64,000 nucleotides of DNA, from positions 248,001 through 312,000 of the forward strand of contig CAWBNB010000003.1 of assembly GCA_963789885.1 (NCBI GenBank), written 5' to 3'. Source of the DNA: DATEDA01 sp963789885. GTDB taxonomy: Bacteria; Pseudomonadota; Gammaproteobacteria; Burkholderiales; SG8-39. This document shows positions 9,116-18,779 of the stretch, in pieces. The stretch's first letter is position 1; each line of letters opens with the position of its first letter. A program made the translations under genes and the position numbers. The notes under the pieces were generated by a model. The model had not been told where the DNA came from and made no database searches. It saw nothing but the letters and a program-made list of their open reading frames with translations.

Positions 9116-9534
9116 GCATGGCCGACGACCACCAGTCGCGGGATCCTGCTCTGGATGGATGGAAGCCGCGCTCCCTCGGCGGTTTCTTCGGGCTGCTTGG
9201 CCCATTGTGGACGCGCAAGGAGGAGGGAGCGTGGGCCTACGCGTTCCTGCCCGAAGCGAAGCACACCAACCCCGCGGGGATCGTTCACGGCGGGATGCTC
9301 ACTACCCTGCTCGACCACACGGTGAGCGTCGTCGCGTGGGAGTCCGTCGAGCGTCGTCCGTGCGTGACGGTCCAGCTCGACGTACAGTTCATCGGAGCCG
9401 TGCGGCCGGGTCAGCTCATCGAAGCGCGTGCCCGCGTCGTCAAGCGCACTGCGAGCCTCGTCTTCATCCAGGGCGGCCTGACCGTCGCCGGCGACGAAGT
9501 CGCCACCGCGAGTGCCATCCTCAAGGTCAAGTAA
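9112..9534 (+). CDS. PaaI-type hot-dog thioesterase (140 aa)
   Basis: Single hot-dog-fold acyl-CoA thioesterase. The family motif NPAGIVHGGMLTTLLDHTVS contains the HGG segment and the catalytic acidic residue two turns later; VQLDVQFIGAVRPGQLIEA is the following strand. The ATG at 9112 overlaps the IclR stop codon; a second ATG at 9118 is also possible. It probably releases stalled acyl-CoA intermediates of the neighbouring CoA-dependent pathway and is co-transcribed with the enoyl-CoA hydratase 11 bases downstream. Confidence 0.85.
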   Translation: MSMADDHQSRDPALDGWKPRSLGGFFGLLGPLWTRKEEGAWAYAFLPEAKHTNPAGIVHGGMLTTLLDHTVSVVAWESVERRPCVTVQLDVQFIGAVRPGQLIEARARVVKRTASLVFIQGGLTVAGDEVATASAILKVK

Positions 9535-9545
9535 GGGCAACCACT

Positions 9546-10331
9546 ATGGCGACAGATTCCCACGGCCGCGTGGACGTGGACGTCCAGGCCCGAGCGTCGG
9601 GTGTGGTGGCGCGCATCACCATCGACAACGCGACCAAGCTCAACGTCATCGGCAGCGCGCTGATGGCGGAGTTCGTCGACGAGATGACGGTGCTCGGTGC
9701 GCGCGAGGACCTGCGCGCGGTGGTCCTCACCGGTGCAGGAGATCGGGCCTTCATCGGGGGCGCGAACATCCACGAGATGGCCGGGCTCGACGCCGCGCGG
9801 GCGCGTGAGTTCATCACCGGGCTGCACCGCATGTGCGCGGCGATCCGCGACCTGCCGGTGCCGGTCGTTGCGCGCATCAACGGCTACACGCTCGGGGCGG
9901 GGCTCGAAGTCGCGGCCGCCTGCGACCTGAGGATCGCCTCGAGCAATGCAGCGTTCGGAATGCCGGAGGTGAGAGTCGGCATCCCGTCAGTGATCGAGGC
10001 GGCGCTCCTTCCCGGCCTGATCGGCTGGGGGCGCACGCGGGAGCTGCTGCTCCTGGGGGAGCGCATCGACGCCGAAACCGCGCTGCGCTGGGGGCTGGTT
10101 CAGAAGGTGGTGCCCGCGGACGCCCTGGACGCGGAGGTCGAGGCTTGCGTCGGTGCGTTGCTGAAGGCTGGCCCGCGTGCACTGCGACTGCAAAAGACGC
10201 TGATCCGCCGGTGGGAGGAGTTGCCCGTCAGCGGAGCCATCGCCGCCGGGATCGATTCCTTCGCGGACGCCTACGCGACCGACGAGCCGTCGCGCCTGAT
10301 GCGCGCGTTTTTCGAGCGGCCGCGCCGCTGA
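9546..10331 (+). CDS. Enoyl-CoA hydratase/isomerase (261 aa)
   Basis: Crotonase-fold enzyme. The oxyanion-hole segments GGANIHEM and GYTLGAGLEVAAACDLRIAS are present. Both catalytic glutamates of true hydratases appear conserved: one in GAGLEV, one in FGMPEVRVGIPS. I use the ATG at 9546; the frame extends upstream inside the thioesterase without a better start. It hydrates a trans-2-enoyl-CoA, presumably a step downstream of the divergent acyl-CoA ligase. It is the last gene of the IclR-thioesterase-hydratase unit and converges on the thiamine-diphosphate enzyme gene. Confidence 0.9.
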   Translation: MATDSHGRVDVDVQARASGVVARITIDNATKLNVIGSALMAEFVDEMTVLGAREDLRAVVLTGAGDRAFIGGANIHEMAGLDAARAREFITGLHRMCAAIRDLPVPVVARINGYTLGAGLEVAAACDLRIASSNAAFGMPEVRVGIPSVIEAALLPGLIGWGRTRELLLLGERIDAETALRWGLVQKVVPADALDAEVEACVGALLKAGPRALRLQKTLIRRWEELPVSGAIAAGIDSFADAYATDEPSRLMRAFFERPRR

Positions 10332-10353
10332 GAGCGTCGGGCCGGGCGCGCCT

Positions 10354-12061
10354 TCAACGCGCGTTCACCGGCTCGAGCACCAGGTGCACTAGGGCGAGCT
10401 GGCCGCGTGCGAGGGCTTCCAGCCCACGTTGCAGCGCCGGCCTGACATCGGCGGGACGCTCGATCCTTTCTCCGGTACCGCCGAACGCGCGCGCGAGCAT
10501 GACGTAGTCCGGTTGCGGCGCGATCGACGTGCCGGCGAAGCGCCCGGTCTGCACTGCGGCGCCGCGCGGGTAGTAGGTGGCGACGTCACCCTTCTGCGAG
10601 AGATAGCCGGCGTTGTCGAAGAGCACCACCATGATCGGCAGCCGGTGCTCCTGCGCGGCGCCGAACGAGCCCACGACGGGGTTGTAGTGGAACGCGCCGT
10701 CGCCGATCGTGCAGACGACCGGCCGCGTCGGCTCCGCGTGCTTGACGCCTAGCGCCAGGCCGAGACCGACGCCGAGCCCACCGTAGCTCGCCTCGTAGAA
10801 GCTGCCCGCGCCGGCGCGCTCGTGGAGGCGCAGCAGATCGAGGCGGTGCGTGATCGTCTCGTTGACGAGGATCGCGTTGTCGGGCAGCACCGCGTTGAGC
10901 TCGCGCCCGATCCAGCGGTTCGTGATCGCGGGCCCGCGGCCTGCAGCCTCCGCGGCCTCGCGCCGGACAGCGCGTTCGCGCTCGTGCCGCTCGCCCCATT
11001 GCGCGAGCTTCGCCGCTCGCGAGCGGGGCGGAACGATCTGTCGCACGCGATCCACGAGCCGCTCGAGCGACGGCCCGACTTCGCCCGCCGCGATCAGGTC
11101 GGCGCGAAAGCCCCAGAACGGCAGCCGCGAGTGCAGCGGGTCCTCGCCGAGGACGAGCACGCGCGTCCCCTCGCGCGGCGCCGCCGACGGCGGGTGCCAC
11201 GGCGCCACCGCGCCGACCAGGAAGACGACGTCGGCCTGCGCCAGCGCATCCGGCATGTCCTCGACCACGATCCCGCCGTACAGCGGATGGGTACGCGGGA
11301 AGTTGACGTAGTACGGCTGCCAGGCCTCGAGCACCGGCGCACCGAGCGACTCGGCGAGCGCGACGAGCGAGTTCACCGCCGCTCGATCCCGTCCGGCCTC
11401 CTCGGTGACGATCACCGGGTGCTGCGCGTCGCACAGCGCTCGAGCGAGCTCGTCGATCACCGCCGGTGCCGACCTCCGCCGGCCGCGGCAGCGCGGAGAC
11501 CGCCGGCGGGTCGGCCACCATCGTTTCCACCAGGTACTCGAACGGGATCGACACGAACGCCGGCCCGCGCGGCGCCGCCGTTGCGAGCTGGCACGCGCGC
11601 TGCACCGTGTGCGGGAGGAGGGCGCTGCGGTTCAGCGCGAAGCTCCACTTCACGCACGGCTCCATCAGCCGCGCGGGACCGCCCACGTCGGTGAGGAGTC
11701 GCAGCCATTGCCGGCCGACCGCCGGGCCCGGCGGCTCCCCGAAGCCGATCGATTCGCCGGCCAGCACGACCATCGCGATGCGCTCGTGCAGCGCCGCGCG
11801 CAGGATCATTGCCGCGTGCAGCGAGCCGACCGTCGTATGCAGCACGACTGCGGGAAGCTTCCCGGTCGCCTTTGCGTAGCCCATCGCCATCGCCACCGCG
11901 GTTTCCTCGTGGCGCGACGAGACGTACTGCGGAAAATCCCGGTCCGCGTGCGGCGCGGCGAGCGCTTCCCACACCGGCGCCCAATCGGAGCCGGGCGACG
12001 CGAAGATGCGCTCGACGCCCATTGCGCGCAGGGTGCCGAGCAGCGCTTGCGCCCCGGTCAT
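10354..12061 (-). CDS. Thiamine-diphosphate-dependent decarboxylase/synthase, one frameshift
   Basis: About 568 residues in the three-domain acetolactate synthase/benzoylformate decarboxylase pattern. The Pyr domain has SSRHEETAVAMAMGYA with the catalytic Glu. The PP domain has IGDGAFHYNP followed by DNAGY, a DN variant of the GDG-(x)n-NN metal motif. One extra base near 11461-11466 splits the gene; removing it gives EVGTAVIDELARAL across the join. It follows the ABC receptor gene by 17 bases in the same operon, so the imported compound is probably converted to, or is, a 2-keto acid or sulfonate-like acid. Substrate not assignable. Confidence 0.85.
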
Positions 12062-12078
12062 CGCGCGGAGCCCGGGTC

Positions 12079-13090
12079 TCACTGCACCCGCTTGGCGGCT
12101 TCCTGGACGATGCTCAGGTCTGCGTGCTTGGCAACGTCGACCGTCGCCTTGACCAGCCCCAGCTGGTGCTGCAGGTCGATGTTCGCCTGCATCGCCTTCA
12201 GGTCGGGCACCATGTTCGGCGTCGCGATAGTAGTCGCCGTTCTGGCCGGCCTTCACGAAGAGCCACTTGTCGAAGCTCTCCGCCGGGCGCTTGCTGACGC
12301 GCGCCGCGATCTCGACCGCCTCCTTGTGGTTCTTCGGATCGAGGAACCAGCGCGCCGCGCGGACCGAGTCCTCCATGAAGTCGAGCATCGCGGCGCGGTT
12401 CTTCTGCAGGAAGCCCGCGCGCGCCGCCCAGATGATCATCTGCGTGCGGCCGACCGCCTCCTTCTGCGTGAACAGCACGCGCGCGCCGTCGCGCAGCTTC
12501 GGGTTGAACGAGAACGGGATCACGCCGGGAATGACGTCGGCCTTCTTCTCGAGCAGCATCGCGCCCATGTTCGGGAACGCCGCCTCGACCACGCTCACGT
12601 CCTTGCGGTCGTCGATGCCGTTCTTGCGCAGCATGACGCGCATCACGATGTCGACCGCGCTGCCGGCGGCGTTGGTGGCGAGCACCTTGCCCTTCAGGTC
12701 CTGCACCGCCCGGATGGCGCTGTCCTTCTGGACGAAGAATTCGTTCGTGTAGTAGCCGTCGACGCCGTCCTGGAACTCGTCGGCGATGACGCGCAGGTCG
12801 TCCATGCCGGCGTTCTGGACCGCGATCGCGAACGAGGCGAACGCCAGGTTGGCGACCTCGAGCTCGTTGTTGGCGAGCGCCGTGATCATCTGCGGCGTGC
12901 CCTGGAAGTGCACCGCCTCGAAGGCGTACGACTTGCCGGCGTGGCGCGCGAGCCCCTGCTTCTCGAACAGGATCGACGGCCAGTTGGCCACCGGCACCAC
13001 GTAGGCCACGCGGATCTTCACCGGCTGGGCCAACGTCGCGCTGGCGACGGCGGCGAGCACAACTGCGGAAACTAGCTTGAGCAAGCGCAT
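12079..13090 (-). CDS. ABC transporter substrate-binding protein, NMT1/taurine type, one frameshift
   Basis: Periplasmic receptor of ~336 residues with signal peptide MRLLKLVSAVVLAAVASA, then VKIRVAYVVPVANWPSILFE and GTPQMITALANNELEVANLA, typical of SsuA/TauA/NMT1 receptors. An extra base near 12219-12222 breaks the gene; the correct C-terminus reads PNMVPDLKAMQANIDLQHQL and ends KRVQ at a TGA (12079). It is encoded after the ATPase and the two permeases, so it is the receptor of that importer. Ligand is unknown: a sulfonate, aromatic acid or similar small anion. Confidence 0.85.
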
Positions 13091-13131
13091 ATCTCCTCCT
13101 CCTCGGTCGGACGCTGCGATTCTACTAAACG

Positions 13132-13899
13132 CTAAACGGTTGCCGGCGCGAGCGCCTCCCGATGCCAGACAAGCAGGCGGCGGCGCGCGAGCGCCATCAA
13201 CTTCACCAGCACGTAGCCCGCGATCGCGATCTCGACGATCCCGGCGAAGACGCCCGGCGAGTCGGCGAAGCGCGAAGCGGTGATCATGGCGCCGCCCAGC
13301 CCGATTCCGCCCATCTTCATCTCGGCGACGATGCAGACGATGAGCGCGATCGGCAGCGCCACCTGCAGCCCGGTGAGTATCTCGGGCAGCGCCGCCGGCA
13401 GCACGACTTCGCGCAGCATCTCGCGCTCGCTCGCGCCGACGCTGCGCGCCGACCACAGGAGCTCGCGCTCGACGCCGATCGTGCCGGCGATCGTCGCCGT
13501 CACCACCGGGAAGATGGAGTCGAAGACGATCATCGAGATCTTCGCGACGTCGTAGAAGCCGAGCCACAGCGTGATGATCGGCAGGAAGGCGATCTTCGGC
13601 ATCGGGAAGCCGACCGAGATCAGCGGGTCGAACAGCCAGCGCACCGCGCGGCTGCGGGCGATGAGCACGCCGAGCGCGATGCCCGCGGCGGCGGCGATGG
13701 CGAAGCCGGAGAGCGCGCGGTAGAGCGTGCGCGAGAGGTTCTGCGCGAGCTCTCCCGAGGCGAGGTCGGTCCAGATCCGCCCGGCGACCACGCCGGGACT
13801 TGGCAGCATGAACGGCGTCACCGCGCCGCTCGCGACCAGCATCTGCCAGGCGACCACGATCGCGATCACCGACACCCAGGGGACGACCCGCGAGATCAT
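13132..13899 (-). CDS. ABC importer permease 2, SsuC/TauC type (255 aa)
   Basis: BPD_transp_1 membrane protein with about six transmembrane helices. The EAA-like loop reads WSARSVGASEREMLREVVLP, where it would contact the ATPase. The ATG at 13899 overlaps the stop codon of permease 1 (ATGA); an in-frame ATG at 13908 is the alternative. It differs clearly from permease 1, so the importer probably has a heterodimeric membrane domain. The receptor gene follows after 41 bases. Confidence 0.88.
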   Translation of the reverse strand: MISRVVPWVSVIAIVVAWQMLVASGAVTPFMLPSPGVVAGRIWTDLASGELAQNLSRTLYRALSGFAIAAAAGIALGVLIARSRAVRWLFDPLISVGFPMPKIAFLPIITLWLGFYDVAKISMIVFDSIFPVVTATIAGTIGVERELLWSARSVGASEREMLREVVLPAALPEILTGLQVALPIALIVCIVAEMKMGGIGLGGAMITASRFADSPGVFAGIVEIAIAGYVLVKLMALARRRLLVWHREALAPATV

Positions 13900-14636
13900 T
13901 CGCGCCATGCGAGCACCCGCTTCACCGCGACCTGGTAGGCGCGGTCGGCGAAGAAGCCGAGGAAGGCGACGATCAGCACCACCGCGAACATGGCGTCGTA
14001 CACGCCGCCCTCGCCGAGGAAGCCGATCAGGTACCCGAGCCCCGAGCGCGCCACGATCAGCTCCGAGCTCACCAGCAGCACGAACGACAGCGCGAGCGCG
14101 GTGCGCACGCCGTTCGCGAGCTCCGGCAGCGCGCTCGGCAACACCACGTCCCGCAGCACTCCGAGGCGGCTCGCGCCCAGGCTGCGCGCCGACCAGACGA
14201 GCGTCTGCTCGCTCGAGCGCGCGCCGTTGTAGGCGCCGATCGTCACCGGCAGCATGCAGCCGAGGAAGATGAGCAGGATCTTGGAGCCGTCGCCGAAGCC
14301 GAGCCACAGCACGGTGATCGGGATGAGCGCCGACTTGGGCATCGGGTACAGCATCTCCACCAGCGGGCTGACGAGCGCGTCGACCGGTCGCCACCAGGCC
14401 ATCAGCACGCCGAGGGCGCCGCCTACGAGCACGGCGAGCGCGAGCCCCGCGCCGGCGCGCCAGAGCGACGCCGCGGTATTGGCCCAGAGGTCCCCCGCGC
14501 GCATCAGCTTCCACCCGGCGGCGAGCACCTCCGTCGGCGGCGGCAGCACTTCGGGCGAGATCCAGCCGAGCCGCACCGTCGCCTCCCAGACAACCGCGAC
14601 GAGCGCGATCGGCAGGTAGCGCAGCACCCTCTTCAC
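13896..14636 (-). CDS. ABC importer permease 1, SsuC/TauC type (246 aa)
   Basis: Starts at GTG 14636 overlapping the ATPase stop codon (GTGA). It has multiple hydrophobic helices and the EAA loop WSARSLGASRLGVLRDVVLP. Length is typical of nitrate/sulfonate/taurine permeases. The reading frame continues from the ATPase only because of the single-base insertion near 14880; the apparent ATPase-permease fusion is therefore an artefact. It works with permease 2 and the ATPase in the inner membrane. Confidence 0.88.
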   Translation of the reverse strand: MKRVLRYLPIALVAVVWEATVRLGWISPEVLPPPTEVLAAGWKLMRAGDLWANTAASLWRAGAGLALAVLVGGALGVLMAWWRPVDALVSPLVEMLYPMPKSALIPITVLWLGFGDGSKILLIFLGCMLPVTIGAYNGARSSEQTLVWSARSLGASRLGVLRDVVLPSALPELANGVRTALALSFVLLVSSELIVARSGLGYLIGFLGEGGVYDAMFAVVLIVAFLGFFADRAYQVAVKRVLAWRE

Positions 14637-15428
14637 CGGCCCCGCTCCGCCTGCGCCTTCAGGGCCTCGTCGCGCACCAGCCCCCAGACCTCGTCCACCT
14701 TCTCCACGAAGGCCTTGGACTTGAGAATGTGCGGATCGGTCCGGTCGACACCGGTCTGAACGACCGCCTTGACGCGGCCCGGGCGGGCCGACATCACGAC
14801 GACGCGCTGCGCGAGGAGCACCGCCTCCTGCACGTCGTGGGTCACGAAGAGCACGGTCTTCGGCGAGCGCTGCCAGATGGCGAGCGAGCTCCGACTGCAT
14901 CAGGCTGCGCGTCTGCGCGTCGAGCGCGCCGAACGGCTCGTCCATCAGCAGGATCTTCGGGTCGACGGCGAGCGTGCGCGCGAGCGCCGCGCGCTGTTTC
15001 ATGCCGCCGGAGAGCTGCGCCGGATAGCTCTCCTCGAAGCCGGTCAGGCCGACGAGGTCGATGTACGTTCGGGCGCGGCGCTCGCGCTCGCCGCGCTCGA
15101 GCCCCTGCTTTTCCAGGCCGTAGAGCACGTTGCCGCGCACGGTCTTCCAGGGGAACAGCGCGAAGTGCTGGAACACGATGCCGCGGTCCGGGCCCGGGCC
15201 GGCCACCGGGACGCCCTCGACCCGGATCGCGCCCCGCTCCGTGGGAAGGAACCCGCCGAGCAGATAGAGCAGCGTCGACTTGCCGCAGCCGGACGGCCCG
15301 AGCAGCGCCACGAACTCGCGTGCCGCGATGTCGAGGGACACGTCGTCGAGGGCGAGCACCTCGCGGCCGCGCGGCGGCCGGTAGGTGTGCGAGACCCCCT
15401 GGATGCTGATCTGCGCGGCACCGCTCAT
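14633..15428 (-). CDS. ABC importer ATPase, SsuB/TauB type, one frameshift
   Basis: Walker A LLGPSGCGKSTLL, the Q-loop in FALFPWKTV, the ABC signature LSGGMKQR, Walker B ILLMDEPFGALD, and the H-loop VLFVTHDVQEAVLLA. The H-loop lies in another frame. Removing one base near 14879-14884 restores QSELARIWQRSPKTVLFVTHD-type sequence (split here for length: QSELAR, IWQRSPKTV, LFVTHD). About 264 residues. ATG at 15428. It is the first gene of the importer operon, just downstream of the palindrome at 15468-15481. Confidence 0.88.
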
Positions 15429-15440
15429 GCGACGGGCCGC

Positions 15441-15481
15441 TTGACAGGGGCTGCTTTCGACTCGAACATGAACATGTTCAT
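15441..15481 (+). promoter_or_regulatory. Putative promoter and 14-base palindromic operator
   Basis: On the plus strand TTGACA (15441-15446), a 17-base spacer and GAACAT (15464-15469) form a candidate promoter for the SDR gene. A perfect palindrome ATGAACATGTTCAT (15468-15481) overlaps the -10 and start region, and sits between divergent operons, as a repressor site would. No regulator gene is adjacent. Confidence 0.5.
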
Positions 15482-15503
15482 TTCATCTTAGGGCAGACTT
15501 CCC

Positions 15504-16266
15504 TTGGCGTCCACCAGAACGGCCCTGGTCACTGGCGCGGCCACCGGCATCGGCCGCGCCGCCGTGCTGGCGCTGGCGCGCGCAGGATACGACGTTGCGG
15601 TCAATTATTCGAGCAGCGAGAAGGCGGCGCGCGAAACGGCCGCCGCGGCGGAGAAGCTCGGCGCCAAGACGCTCGCTCCTCAAGTGCGACGTGAGCGACG
15701 AGGCGGGCGTCCGCGCGATGATGGCCGCGATCGGCGCGCGCTTCGGGCGGCTCGACGCACTCATCAACAACGCCGGCGTCACCGCGTCCTGGAAGCCGAA
15801 GGATCTCGAAACGCTCTCGCTCGACGAATGGGACCGCGTGTTCGCCGTGAACGTCCGCGGGCTGTTCCAGGTGACGCGGGCGGCGCTGCCGCTGCTCCGC
15901 AAGGGCGAGAACCCGTGCATCGTCAACACCGCCAGCATCGTCGGCCTGCGGCCGGGACCGCAGCCGCTGCCCTACGCGGCCAGCAAGGCGGCGGTGGTCA
16001 ACCTCACCAAGACGCTCGCCTGGAATCTCGGGCCCGAGATCCGCGTGAACGCGGTCGCGCCGGGATGGATGGAAGGCGACTGGATGCAGCGGATGCTCAA
16101 GGACAAGTACGAGGACCTCATGGGCAAGCGCGCGAAGGCGACGCCGCTCCGCCGCGTCGTGACCGCCGACGACGTTGCCGAGACGATGATGAGCCTCATC
16201 GAATCCAACCGTTTCGTCACCGGCGAGGTGATCGTCGTCGACGGCGGGTTCACGAGCTCGACCTGA
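15504..16266 (+). CDS. Short-chain dehydrogenase/reductase, one frameshift
   Basis: SDR of ~253 residues. TTG at 15504 begins ASTRTALVTGAATGIGR with the TGxxxGxG cofactor loop. After a one-base insertion near 15671-15676 the protein continues LKCDVSDEAGVRAMM, INNAG, the catalytic Ser in NTASIVG, YAASK, and the C-terminal TGEVIVVDGG. TTG is chosen because no ATG or GTG precedes the cofactor motif. It ends 2 bases before the ligase GTG, so the two are co-transcribed; a hydroxy-acid or diol dehydrogenase role in the same pathway is likely. FabG-like activity is the alternative. Confidence 0.85.
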
Positions 16267-16268
16267 CC

Positions 16269-17886
16269 GTGCTCGACGGCGTCGTCCCATTCCCCCCCGA
16301 GGATGCGCGGCGTTGGCGCGCGAAGGGCTACTGGCAGGACCGGTCGCTCGCGGAGGAGTTCGCGGTCGTCTTCGACCGTCACGCGAGCCGGATCGCCCTG
16401 ATCGACGGCGAGCGCCGGTACAGCTACGGCGACGTCGACCGGCTGAGCACCCGGCTCGCGCTCAATCTGCTCGCGCTCGGCATGCAGCCGCTCGATCGCG
16501 CCGTCCTCACGCTGCCGAACGTCGCGGAGTTCGTCATCCTCTACTTCGCGCTGCAGAAGATCGGCGCGATCCCGATCGCCGCGCTCGCCACCCATCGCTA
16601 CGCCGAGATCAGCCAGTTCGTGCAGATCGCGCAGCGCCGCGGCGTGCTTCTACCCCGAGCGGCAGAGCGACTTCGAGTTCGGGCCGATGGTGCGTCGGGT
16701 CTGGCAGGAGAACGGGTGCCTGAAATACTGCGTCGGCCTGGATGCGCTGCGCGGGCTGATCGAGCGCGAACCGGTGCTCCCGACCACCGCGCTCCGCGAA
16801 ATCCGGATCGATCCTGCCGACCCCTGCATCTTCCAGCTCTCGGGCGGGACGACCGGCATCCCGAAGCTGATCCCGCGCACGCACAACGACTATGCGTACA
16901 ACTCGAAGACCGCAGCGCCGGTCTGCGGCGTGAGCGGCGACTCGGTGCTGCTGCTCGCGCTGCCGATCGCGCACAACCTGCCGCTCGCCTGCCCGGGCAT
17001 CCAGGGCTTCTTTTTCAACGGCGGCAAGGTGGTGCTGAGCCCGACCACGAGACCGGAGGACATGCTCCCCCTGGTGGAGAAGCACCGGGTCACGCACATC
17101 AAGGTGGTGCCGGCGCTCCTGATCCGGCTGATCAACAGCCCGGAGATCGGGCAGTACGACCTCTCCTCGGTCCAGGTCATCCAGAGCGGCGGTCAGCGCA
17201 TGCAGCCCGAGGTGCGGCTGAAGACGCATAGGCTCATCCCGAGCGCGTTCGTGCAGGAGAACTTCGGGATGTCGGAGGGAATGCTCTTCTTCGTGCGCCG
17301 GGACGACCCGGAAGAGGTCAAGCTCGAGACCTGCGGCCGGCCGATCTGCCCCGACGACGAGGTGCGCCTGTGCGACGACGAGGGTCGCGAGGTGCCGCCG
17401 GGCGAGGTGGGGGAGCTCACCTGCCGCGGCCCCTATACCCTGCGCGGCTACTATGGCGTGCCGGAGTACAACGCGCGGCAGTTCACGCCCGACGGCTTCT
17501 ACCGCTCGGGCGACCTGATGCGCCTGCACCCGTCGGGCAACTACGTCGTCGAGGGCCGCAAGAAGGACCTCATCAATCGCGGCGCGGAGAAGATCAGCGC
17601 CGAGGAGATCGAGAACCTGATCCTGCAGCACCCGGCGGTGCAGAACGTCGCCTGCGTGCCGACGCCGGACCCCGATCTGGGCGAGAGGATGTGCGCCTGC
17701 GTGATCCTGCGGCCGGGGAGCGCCCTGACGCTCGAGGAGCTGGTCGGGTTCCTCAGGGCGAAGGAAATCGCGAAGTTCAAGCTGCCGGAGCGGTTGAAGA
17801 TCGTCGACGACTTTCCGGTGTCGACGTTCGGCAAGGTGTCGAAGAAGACTCTCGTCGAGATGGTGGCGCGCGATGCGAATCATTGA
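16269..17886 (+). CDS. EntE-like aryl-acid AMP ligase, one frameshift
   Basis: About 538 residues, the length of EntE/DhbE 2,3-dihydroxybenzoate-AMP ligases, and similar to them throughout: ARRWRAKGYWQDRSLAEEF near the N-terminus, LSGGTTGIPKLIPRTHNDY (A3), FGMSEGMLFF (A5), GRKKDLINRGAEKISAEE, and C-terminal Lys in STFGKVSKK. An extra base near 16638-16644 splits it; correction reads QRRACFYPERQSDFEFG. GTG at 16269. No NRPS, isochorismatase or siderophore genes are nearby; instead an SDR precedes it and an amidohydrolase overlaps its end. It probably activates a hydroxybenzoate-like acid for catabolism, with CoA as acceptor. Salicylate/DHB-AMP transfer remains possible. Confidence 0.82.
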
Positions 17887-18715
17887 CCTCCACTGCTATC
17901 CGGGCACCCACGAATGGATCGCGTGCCAGGGGCCATACGTCGAAGCGCTGGCGAAGTACTGGAACCGGCGGTGGGTCGGCAAGAGCGAGGACGAGGTCCT
18001 GAAGGACTTCACCGACGCCGGGGTCGAAGCGGTGCTCGTCGCGCTCGACCTCGAGACCACGATCGCGACGCCGCCGGTCACCAACGAGTACGTCCACGCG
18101 ATGTGGAAGCGGCACCCGCAGCGGATCATCCAGGCCTGGGGGGCGGTCGAGCCCGCCAAGGGCGAGACCGCCATGCAGCAGGTGCGCAAGGCGGTGCGCG
18201 AGCTCGGCCTGATCGGTTTCCACTTCCATCCGATCATGCAGCACTTCGCGGTCGACGACCGGCGGTACTACCCGCTCTTCGAGGAGATCGCAGCGCTCGG
18301 CGCGGCGGTGATGATCGATGTCGGCACGACCGGCATGGGCGCCGGGCTGCCCGGCGGCATGGGTGCGGTGATCCGCCACGCGCATCCCGCGGCGATCGAC
18401 CAGCTCGCGGCCGACTTTCCGACGCTCAAGATCGTCATGGCGCACCCCGGCTGGCCGTGGGTGGACGAGACGACGGCGGTCGCGTTGCACAAGGGCAACG
18501 TCTACTGGGAGATGTCCGGCTGGGCGCCGAAGTACTTTCCCGGCAACCTCAAGGTGGACATGCGCGCGCGCCTGCAGGACAAGATCATGTTCGGGAGCGA
18601 CTACCCGAGCATGCCGTACGCGCGGATCCTCAAGGAGTGGCAGGAGCTCGGCTACACCGACGCGGTGATGGAGAAGATCTTCCACGGGAACGCGGAGCGT
18701 ATCCTCGGCCTGTGA
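17873..18715 (+). CDS. Amidohydrolase-2 family protein, decarboxylase-like (280 aa)
   Basis: TIM-barrel protein of the ACMSD/gamma-resorcylate decarboxylase-like branch. It overlaps the ligase gene by 14 bases and ends at 18715. Strand 1 reads IIDLHCYPG, so the second His of the usual HxH is replaced by Tyr. Later ligand-bearing segments are GFHFHPIMQHF, VMAHPGWPW and the C-terminal MFGSDYPSM with the catalytic Asp. Expected activity is non-oxidative (de)carboxylation or hydrolysis of a hydroxy-aromatic or ring-cleavage acid, matching the adjacent aryl-acid ligase. The altered strand-1 motif lowers certainty. Confidence 0.8.
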   Translation: MRIIDLHCYPGTHEWIACQGPYVEALAKYWNRRWVGKSEDEVLKDFTDAGVEAVLVALDLETTIATPPVTNEYVHAMWKRHPQRIIQAWGAVEPAKGETAMQQVRKAVRELGLIGFHFHPIMQHFAVDDRRYYPLFEEIAALGAAVMIDVGTTGMGAGLPGGMGAVIRHAHPAAIDQLAADFPTLKIVMAHPGWPWVDETTAVALHKGNVYWEMSGWAPKYFPGNLKVDMRARLQDKIMFGSDYPSMPYARILKEWQELGYTDAVMEKIFHGNAERILGL

Positions 18716-18779
18716 ATGTCTCGTGCGGCGCACGGCCGCGAGCACGTCATTACAATCGCTTCGCAAAGGAGGGTCGGGC

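Noticed and set aside
13896..15428. Apparent ABC ATPase-permease fusion
   Set aside because: The join exists only because a +1 insertion near 14880 moves the frame. The true ATPase C-terminus (LFVTHD to AERGR) is present in the other frame.
5100..16650. Programmed ribosomal frameshifting as the cause of split genes
   Set aside because: The sites share no slippery heptamer or common context, and they affect unrelated families that are never frameshifted in other bacteria.
15504..17231. Apparent SDR-AMP ligase fusion protein
   Set aside because: The SDR continues in another frame to its own stop at 16266, and the ligase has its own GTG at 16269.
16269..17886. Siderophore biosynthesis cluster
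   Set aside because: Only the EntE-like ligase fits. No isochorismate synthase, isochorismatase, carrier protein or NRPS is present.
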